Shown here: positions 58,292-64,000 of the stretch, in pieces
How positions within the stretch are numbered: position 1 is the first letter of the stretch
How the letters are laid out: each line of letters starts with the position of its first letter
Origin: a virus
Virus record (IMG/VR): IMGVR_UViG_3300047558_000238
Coordinates: 1-64,000 of that record
Length of the DNA stretch: 64,000 bases
Strand: one strand, 5' to 3'
The notes under the pieces: generated by a model
Database searches by the model: none
The model's input: only the letters and a program-made list of their open reading frames with translations
Told to the model about the DNA's origin: nothing
Made by a program: the position numbers and the translations under genes

Positions 58292-61200
58292 CTACGCGAA
58301 CTTAGCTTGGCTAGCTAGAACAGTAAATGTGTTAGTAGCTGTCTTAATAATAGTGTAGGTGTACATGTCAATAGAGCTAGCGTTTCCGCTAGAAGGAGCA
58401 GTTCCACCTACCCATTTAGGGGTCACAGCCGTTCCATCGATTTGGTACGACGTTGGGTAGTATGGGGTAGTTCCGTTTGTAATCAGTAGTGCGCATGTCA
58501 CTGACTGATTTACTGACATAAATGCATCCAGGCTTGTGGCACCATCGTAATAGAAGTTAACTATTCCGTTGCCAGCTGCCGCTACAGTGTAGAACTGAAC
58601 TGCACCATCTACTAACTTAAATGCACCTCCAGCAAATCCAGTAGCTGTTGCATATACGCCTTCCTTGGTTTGTGAAGTCAGCACTGGGCTAATGAGTGTC
58701 TTATTAGATAGCGTCTGCGTTCCAGGAATTGTTACATATGTAGATGTGTCTGGAGCAGGGCCAGTTGCACCAGTAGGTCCAATTGGACCTTGAATACCTT
58801 GAACACCCTGAGGGCCTGCAGGGCCAGTGTCTCCAGTTGCACCAGTTAAACCCTGAACACCTTGAGCACCAGTTGCTCCAGTTGCTCCAGTTGGGCCGGT
58901 CGGGCCCATATCTCCGGCAACAGCTTCTGCCCAGAAGCCGTCGATATATGTGAGTAGAGTTCCAGTCGCGGTGTCGACCCATACGTCTCCTACGGAAGGC
59001 GATGTCGGGGCTACGTCTGAAACATAGAATTTACCGTCTGCACCTGTAGGACCAGTTGGTCCATCTAGTCCGTCGATACCGGCCGCGCCAGTAGGCCCAG
59101 TAGGGCCAGTTGCTCCTTGAACTCCAGTTGCACCAGTTGGACCTGTCGGACCAGTTGGGCCAATAGCACCAGCACTAATGGTTGTCCTAACGTTTGATGC
59201 CTTACCGTCTTCAAAATAGATGGTGGTAGTGCTATTAGAGTTTCCATATCCAGTAGGTCGGATTGCATAGTACTTAAAGACAAGTCTGTCAGTCAAATCA
59301 ATTGATGCTGCAACTGATCGTACATACTGATAAGAAATCTCTTCAATGGTAGTGTTGCTGTGCAGTTCAGAGTCTACAGTTGAAAGTAGAGTCTCGCTCC
59401 CTCCGCTAGGTCCGCACTTATAGACTTCAGTGCGGAACTTAACACTGCCAGAGTCTACAAGCATGTGTAGGGAGTTGACTCCGATTCCTGTTGGAATATT
59501 AGTCACACCAGGAACTCCGACTGGAGTGGCAAATGCTCCAATTAGGTATGGAGTATCTGCCAGAGATAGCTGAATAGTGTAGCTAGTAAGCGCATTTACT
59601 GAAGGGCTTTCACCTGCAATAAAGTATCCAGTTAGGTCAGAGGTATCAGTTCTATTTAGATAGAAAGTTCTACCAGCTGCACCACCCTGAGGTCCTGTCG
59701 GTCCAGTGGCACCAGTCGGTCCGGTCGGGCCAACTACCTGAGAGTTAGTCCAGACGCCAGTAGCCGAGTTATATCTAAGAACGTCACCATCAACTAGAGT
59801 GCTTAGATTTACATCGTGAAGCTCGTCTAGCTCTAGACCATTGGCTACCTTTACATAGATAGACCCGGTTGTGGCTGATTTACGGACTAGGACACCAACC
59901 ATAACCCCATGAGCTGGAGCTTCTGGCCGCTGAGTAGTCATGGTTCCAGCAGTTTCTGATAGCCAAAGGACTGCACCTTCGCTATAGTTACTAACTATTC
60001 CACCGAATCCAACATAGTTAGATGTATCTATGTCTCTAACTAGACCATTAAGGGTCACATATCCTTCACCAGCCACTGCAATATCTTCTGTAGCGATACC
60101 AACAGTAGCTGTAGACTGCAACTCGGTAGAGGCGTCTGCCAAAATAACTTCTGGTCTAGTGCCATTTGCGCCACTAAGAGCGACAACTGACCCATTGGTG
60201 ATAGTTGACCCGGTAGCGTTGTAGACCTTCATCACGAACTCTTGGCCAACCTGGAGGGTTACGTTGTTACCGCCAAGACGAAGGTTTAGCGTACCATCAG
60301 CCTCGTTCCAGGCTAGCTCGCCTGGATTCGAGACACCGTTAACATACGTGGTGTCAAATCCCAGCTTGTCTAGTCCAGAGATTGAAGTTATTTCGGTAAC
60401 AGCTCCGGATGGCATAGGCCCTGTTGCACCAGTTGCACCAGTTGGTCCAGTTGGTCCAGCAACAGTCGAAGCTGCACCAGTCGGTCCAGTCGCACCAGTC
60501 GGACCAGTTGGTCCAGTCGCACCATCAGCGCCAATGTATCCATCTGCACCCTGAGGACCAGTCGCTCCGGTTGGGCCAGTCGGACCTTCTACACCTTGAG
60601 CACCAGTTGGGCCAGTTGGGCCTACCGGTCCAACAGAACCAGTAGGACCAGTCGGACCATCTACACCCTGAATTCCAGGGACACCTTGAATACCAGCAAT
60701 ACCCTGAGCACCGGTAGGGCCTGTTGCTCCGGTAGGACCAGCCAAAGTGCCTGAGTCGACCCAGGATAGTGTTGTCTCTGACCAGATATATAGAACACCA
60801 CCAGCGATGCTTGCATCGCCTGGAGTTCCAGTAGGGTGCGCTGCAATGAGCTCTGCATAAGTGTTATGAGCGTCAATGATCTGAATACCTTGACCCTGCG
60901 CACCAGTTGGGCCTGTCGGACCCTGAGCTCCAGTTGCACCTGTCGGTCCAATATTCCCCTGAACACCCTGAGCACCAGTAGCACCCGTTGGTCCAGTAAC
61001 CCCTTGGGTTCCAGTTAGGCCTTGAGGCCCCTGAGCTCCCGTCGCACCAGTTGGACCGGCAATACCTTGAATACCTTGAGGACCTGTTGCACCAGTTGGG
61101 CCCTGGACACCTTGAGCGCCAGTTGCACCAGTTGGTCCAGTGACCATCGATGGGGCACCAGTCGGACCGGTTGGACCCTGAGCTCCTGTTGCACCAGTTG

Positions 61201-62623
61201 GACCAGTTACACCCTGAATTCCTTGGAATCCAGCCACGCCCTGAGGCCCCTGAGGGCCAGTAGGTCCAGTTGGTCCCTGTAAGTTTCCATTAGCTTCCCA
61301 GGCTAGGTTGTCCTGAGACCAGATGTAGATTGTACCGTTTACAACGTGCACGTCTCCGACGTTACCAATTGGGTGATCAGTGACAAGCTCTTGGTACGTA
61401 GCATAGGAGTCTAGAATAGTTAGGCTTTGACCCATTGGCCCTGTTGCACCAGTTGGTCCAGTTATACCTTGTACACCTGCGGCACCAGTTGCACCTGTAG
61501 GGCCTGTAGGGCCTTGAATACCCTGTAAACCAGTAAGACCCTGAGCTCCCTGGGCACCAGTTGCACCAGTTGCACCAGTTGCACCAGTAGCTCCAGTTGC
61601 ACCGGTTGGTCCAGCTGGACCCTGCGTACCTTGAGCACCAGTTGGGCCAGTAACACCTGCTGGTCCTTGAAGACCGCTTGCTCCAGTAGGGCCAGTTGGC
61701 CCTACGGAACCAGTTGCACCAGTGGCACCAGTTGCACCCTGAGTTCCAGTAAGACCCTGAGGGCCAGTTGCACCGGTAGCTCCAGTAGCACCTGTTGGCC
61801 CCTGGATACCCTGTGTACCAGTAGGGCCTGTTGCTCCGATGGGACCCGTTGCTCCAGTAGGGCCTTGAATGCCCTGTGCACCCTGAGCTCCAGTCGGTCC
61901 GGTTGCTCCAGTAAGACCTGCTGAACCAGTAGCACCTGTTGCACCAGTTGGTCCAGTAGCTCCAGCAGACCCTGCAATACCCTGAGGACCAGTAGCTCCA
62001 GTCGGACCAGTCGACCCGGTTAGTCCTTGAATACCTTGAGGACCAGTTGCACCTGTTGCTCCTGTTGCACCAGTTGGACCAGTTACACCCTGAATTCCTT
62101 GCTCGCCCTGAGGACCAGTAGCACCAGTTGCACCCTGAGTTCCAGTAAGACCCTGAGGGCCTGTAGCACCAGTAGGACCCTGAGGGCCAGTAGAACCAGT
62201 AGCTCCGGTTGGCCCTGCTTGCCCTTGAATACCTTGAATACCCTGCGCACCAGTAGGACCAGTTGCCCCTTGAGCTCCTGTTGCGCCAGTAGCTCCAGTA
62301 GCGCCCGTTGCACCAGTTGCACCAGCTGCACCAGTTGCACCTGGTGTTCCTTGAATACCAGTTAGACCCTGTGGTCCAGTTGGGCCCTGGATACCTTGAG
62401 GACCAGTTGCGCCAGTAGGGCCTGGAATAGTACTAGCTGCACCAGTAGCACCAGTTGCACCAGTTGCACCAGTTGCACCAGTTGCACCAGTAGGACCAGT
62501 AGATCCTGGAGCGCCTGTAGGGCCAGTTGGCCCTCCCGCAGGGCCAGCAGGGCCAGTAGGTCCAGCAGGGCCTTGAGCCCCTACGCCCTTAACTTCTAGA
62601 TACGCAAAGTCATCTGAAAACAT
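58292..62623 (-). CDS. Giant collagen-like tail fibre protein
   Basis: At 1443 residues this is the largest single-frame gene here. Gly-X-Y runs (mostly GPT, GAT, GPQ) fill about 17-395, 451-577, 628-738, 957-975, 1153-1195 and 1236-1285. Two interruptions (about 396-450 and 578-627) carry the motif [13 protein letters not shown] / [10 protein letters not shown], also at the start of the distal tail protein. Non-collagen beta domains lie at 739-956, 976-1152 and the C-terminal 1292-1443. A trimeric triple-helical fibre over 200 nm long is possible. Two oxygenases of prolyl-hydroxylase type are encoded just upstream in the same direction. Confidence 0.85.
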   Translation of the reverse strand: MFSDDFAYLEVKGVGAQGPAGPTGPAGPAGGPTGPTGAPGSTGPTGATGATGATGATGATGAASTIPGPTGATGPQGIQGPTGPQGLTGIQGTPGATGAAGATGATGATGATGATGAQGATGPTGAQGIQGIQGQAGPTGATGSTGPQGPTGATGPQGLTGTQGATGATGPQGEQGIQGVTGPTGATGATGATGPQGIQGLTGSTGPTGATGPQGIAGSAGATGPTGATGATGSAGLTGATGPTGAQGAQGIQGPTGATGPIGATGPTGTQGIQGPTGATGATGATGPQGLTGTQGATGATGATGSVGPTGPTGASGLQGPAGVTGPTGAQGTQGPAGPTGATGATGATGATGATGAQGAQGLTGLQGIQGPTGPTGATGAAGVQGITGPTGATGPMGQSLTILDSYATYQELVTDHPIGNVGDVHVVNGTIYIWSQDNLAWEANGNLQGPTGPTGPQGPQGVAGFQGIQGVTGPTGATGAQGPTGPTGAPSMVTGPTGATGAQGVQGPTGATGPQGIQGIAGPTGATGAQGPQGLTGTQGVTGPTGATGAQGVQGNIGPTGATGAQGPTGPTGAQGQGIQIIDAHNTYAELIAAHPTGTPGDASIAGGVLYIWSETTLSWVDSGTLAGPTGATGPTGAQGIAGIQGVPGIQGVDGPTGPTGSVGPVGPTGPTGAQGVEGPTGPTGATGPQGADGYIGADGATGPTGPTGATGPTGAASTVAGPTGPTGATGATGPMPSGAVTEITSISGLDKLGFDTTYVNGVSNPGELAWNEADGTLNLRLGGNNVTLQVGQEFVMKVYNATGSTITNGSVVALSGANGTRPEVILADASTELQSTATVGIATEDIAVAGEGYVTLNGLVRDIDTSNYVGFGGIVSNYSEGAVLWLSETAGTMTTQRPEAPAHGVMVGVLVRKSATTGSIYVKVANGLELDELHDVNLSTLVDGDVLRYNSATGVWTNSQVVGPTGPTGATGPTGPQGGAAGRTFYLNRTDTSDLTGYFIAGESPSVNALTSYTIQLSLADTPYLIGAFATPVGVPGVTNIPTGIGVNSLHMLVDSGSVKFRTEVYKCGPSGGSETLLSTVDSELHSNTTIEEISYQYVRSVAASIDLTDRLVFKYYAIRPTGYGNSNSTTTIYFEDGKASNVRTTISAGAIGPTGPTGPTGATGVQGATGPTGPTGAAGIDGLDGPTGPTGADGKFYVSDVAPTSPSVGDVWVDTATGTLLTYIDGFWAEAVAGDMGPTGPTGATGATGAQGVQGLTGATGDTGPAGPQGVQGIQGPIGPTGATGPAPDTSTYVTIPGTQTLSNKTLISPVLTSQTKEGVYATATGFAGGAFKLVDGAVQFYTVAAAGNGIVNFYYDGATSLDAFMSVNQSVTCALLITNGTTPYYPTSYQIDGTAVTPKWVGGTAPSSGNASSIDMYTYTIIKTATNTFTVLASQAKFA
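62441..62491. repeat. 9-bp tandem repeats inside the collagen-like gene
   Basis: ACCAGTTGC-type 9-base units are repeated about five times perfectly, coding for Gly-Ala-Thr pairs on the minus strand. Similar but less regular repeats extend through 58.7-62.6 kb. Length variation by slippage is likely. Confidence 0.85.
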
Positions 62624-62982
62624 TAGTAAGTAATCTCCGCTCTAACGGTAAACTTTCCAGCAATAAATTTAGTAACGTCTCCGTCAGGGCTTTCAAGTTC
62701 TATATCATATGTGTAGATGCCAGCTGCTAGTGCCTCAGTTTGAGCTGGAGTAAGTAGAACTTCAACTTTTCCGGTGAGCGGCTCTATCACTAGACTTCTA
62801 GTTCCAGTAACTAGTGAGAGCGCAATCTCGGAGCTATTGGCTGAAGTTCTTATCTGCATTCGACCGGAGTACCCAGTCAAGTTGATAGGAGTCTTAGTAG
62901 ATGTCTTAAGAATTAAGACGCGATTCAGTGTAGCACCTTGATCGGCTATTATATCATAGTAATTGTTCGTTGCGCAATACAC
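62623..62982 (-). CDS. BppU-like or fibre N-terminal baseplate protein
   Basis: 119 residues with the order [80 protein letters not shown]: the Ig-like domain seen in phage baseplate upper proteins and fibre-joining proteins. Start is GTG with AGAGGA upstream. Its stop shares a base with the collagen-like gene, so the two are coupled; it probably anchors that fibre. Confidence 0.65.
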   Translation of the reverse strand: MYCATNNYYDIIADQGATLNRVLILKTSTKTPINLTGYSGRMQIRTSANSSEIALSLVTGTRSLVIEPLTGKVEVLLTPAQTEALAAGIYTYDIELESPDGDVTKFIAGKFTVRAEITY

Positions 62983-63012
62983 GGGAATCCTCTGGAGAAA
63001 AGGCTAGTCCTT

Positions 63013-63023
63013 TATATTTTACC
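63013..63023 (-). promoter_or_regulatory. GGTAAAATATA element for the fibre operon
   Basis: Minus-strand GGTAAAATATA lies 31 bases upstream of the 62982 start. It is identical over 11 bases to the element at 3368-3378, and would start the fibre transcript after the oxygenase gene. Confidence 0.6.
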
Positions 63024-63038
63024 GCAATAAGTGTTTTC

Positions 63039-63638
63039 CTAGTTGCTTAGCCTTTTAATCCAGAAAGCTGGCGACATGTATTTAACTCCTGAGACTACCG
63101 GAGTCGACCTGTGATAGTAGGGCTCTACAGATGGGAAGACCACAATACTTCCAGCTTCTGGCTTTATTTTTATATCGAACTCAGTGAAATGTAGCTCGCC
63201 GCCGTCCATATCGTCATTTAGGTAGATAACAGCTGACATTATTGGCTCTAAATGCGGCTCCCCGTGGTAGTCAACGTGAGGGCCCATCTCTGCTCCGCTA
63301 ATGTATTTAGAGATACTTATAGGCGCTGGGTCGATATAGTCTATGCCATTCTTTTTGGCATAATCTCTTCCCGCCTCGGTTAAAGCGGTTTTTAGATTTA
63401 GATATATTGACTTGACGCTATCAGAGCTGGTGCTTAGTTTAGATTCATCAGTAAATTTTTGCTGACCAAATACGTAAGGCTCTCCATCGCCAGAAGCCAA
63501 CCATTGATGCCATTTTTGTATAGCATCGTTGGTAGTCAGATTAGCATCTGTTGTCTCGATGAGCTCTATGATCTTTTCTGGGCTCTCTACAATACCCTTG
63601 TAGTAGTAAATTTTGTCAGCAAAAATCTCGGGGTTCAT
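63039..63638 (-). CDS. 2OG-Fe(II) dioxygenase, prolyl 4-hydroxylase-like
   Basis: Using ATG 63638 (its A is the last base of the upstream TAA) the protein has 199 residues. Iron ligands are visible: H121 and D123 in MGPHVDYHG, and H176 in PYYHRSTPV; the later basic residue in GVKYMSPAFW is where 2-oxoglutarate binds. YLNDDMDGGELHF is typical of the P4H-type double-stranded beta helix. P4H enzymes hydroxylate prolines, the classic substrate being collagen, and collagen-like fibre genes lie directly downstream. Substrate is inferred from that context. Confidence 0.8.
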   Translation of the reverse strand: MNPEIFADKIYYYKGIVESPEKIIELIETTDANLTTNDAIQKWHQWLASGDGEPYVFGQQKFTDESKLSTSSDSVKSIYLNLKTALTEAGRDYAKKNGIDYIDPAPISISKYISGAEMGPHVDYHGEPHLEPIMSAVIYLNDDMDGGELHFTEFDIKIKPEAGSIVVFPSVEPYYHRSTPVVSGVKYMSPAFWIKRLSN

Positions 63639-64000
63639 TAGGCGAACTTGTTGCCCTTCTCCCACTCTATTTTCTGCTCGGCCTGTGCCTTACGTACCTC
63701 TTGGATTTCGGCTTCCCAAGCTGCCTTTTTCTCATCAGAGTACACGGCATCGGCAAAGTCCCAGAAGGAGACCATGGTATATCTAGTTCCCTTTAGAATC
63801 TCTTTAACTCCGTGAATGTTTTCTATTCCGCCAGGGAAGCAGATGTACGAGTAGGCAGCTGGCTTAAACTCTAGGTTGTGGTCAGGAAAATAAAGCTCTC
63901 CACCCTCGTAATCGTCATTTAAGTACAAGATACCTACATACTTATTAATCTCAAAAGCGTTTGGCGAGCCGTCGAAGTCCGAGTTATCTGAGTGTGGCGC
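63638..64000 (-). CDS. Second 2OG-Fe(II) dioxygenase, partial at window edge
   Basis: The frame is open to the last base of the window and so is truncated at its N-terminus. It begins inside APHSDNSDFDGSPNAFEI, giving the H-x-D iron ligands (HSD), continues YVGILYLNDDYEGGELYFPD, and has the distal histidine in NIHGVKEILKGTRYTMVSFW. The C-terminus is a charged helix (EIQEVRKAQAEQKIEWEKGN). It is a paralog of the next gene, to which it is coupled by TAATG. Same inferred role. Confidence 0.75.
   Translation of the reverse strand, partial: APHSDNSDFDGSPNAFEINKYVGILYLNDDYEGGELYFPDHNLEFKPAAYSYICFPGGIENIHGVKEILKGTRYTMVSFWDFADAVYSDEKKAAWEAEIQEVRKAQAEQKIEWEKGNKFA

Noticed and set aside
60264-62599. 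Plus-strand open frames across the collagen region (Cys/Thr/Ser-rich products)
   Set aside because: They are antisense shadows of the Gly-X-Y repeats, with no ribosome sites or protein-like composition.
58700-62600. Dense direct repeats that could be taken for a CRISPR or satellite array
   Set aside because: They are 9-bp codon-level repeats of Gly-X-Y in one open minus-strand gene, without unique spacers.
1-64000. Lysogeny functions (integrase, excisionase, attP) and mobile elements
   Set aside because: No tyrosine or serine recombinase, transposase, or core attachment repeat could be recognised; the HTH proteins alone do not show a temperate lifestyle.

Overview
This window is most of the genome of a tailed double-stranded DNA phage with siphovirus-type tail genes. 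It infects an actinobacterium, judging by a WhiB-family regulator, actinophage-type capsid maturation proteins (recurring QPRDxxGR motifs, a GGLDRNRGNAE-type domain), leaderless-looking promoters and SD-led structural genes. Base composition looks moderate (near 50% GC by eye), low for an actinophage. Position 1 may be the physical or record start: 539 bp of CTAG-rich non-coding DNA precede the first gene. The right edge cuts a gene, so the genome continues. I see no integrase, tRNA, IS element or CRISPR array.

Layout. 1-3.3 kb: a tandem-HTH protein, a secreted NlpC/P60 lysin, three tiny membrane proteins (holin candidates) and a second, paralogous tandem-HTH protein. 3.4-37.9 kb, rightward virion module: heme oxygenase, large terminase, DUF1360-like membrane protein, portal, Dps-like ferritin, two giant ORFs joined by what looks like a textbook -1 frameshift signal, capsid maturation proteins, a major capsid protein with a fused acidic scaffold, a second capsid-like protein, major tail protein, head-tail joining proteins, tail assembly chaperones (again with frameshift features), tape measure and tail-tip proteins, and an S74-chaperone tail protein. 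38-44.5 kb: replication and recombination (family A polymerase, RuvC-like resolvase, SNF2 helicase, Cas4/RecB-like nuclease, Sak4-like ATPase, ssDNA-binding protein). 44.5-47.7 kb: a GT-B-like glycosyltransferase, a pyrimidine-dimer glycosylase and a WhiB with an extra zinc ribbon. 47.6-50.8 kb leftward: GT2 glycosyltransferase, DUF2061-like protein, metallophosphoesterase, small HTH-like and membrane proteins. 51-53.6 kb rightward: primase-polymerase/SF3 helicase. 53.7-64 kb leftward: an adhesin/tail-fibre module with two collagen-like proteins (one of 1443 aa), a beta-propeller, a lectin-like protein with a Cys-rich insert, and two tandem 2OG-Fe(II) dioxygenases at the right edge.

Most interesting systems. 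(1) Prolyl-hydroxylase-like oxygenases beside giant GPT-repeat collagen fibres, with two glycosyltransferases in the genome, suggest a hydroxylated and perhaps glycosylated phage collagen. (2) A predicted -1 frameshift makes a ~1946-residue virion polyprotein carrying zincin, kinase-like and ADP-ribosyltransferase-like domains, plausibly injected effectors. (3) Heme oxygenase plus a Dps-like ferritin inside the head genes point to iron handling. (4) The octamer GGTAAAAT recurs upstream of structural operons on both strands as a probable phage-specific late promoter, while early or regulatory genes use a -10 box exactly 6 nt before the ATG (leaderless). (5) The major capsid gene changes reading frame near its 3' end, by programmed +1 shift, mutation or error.
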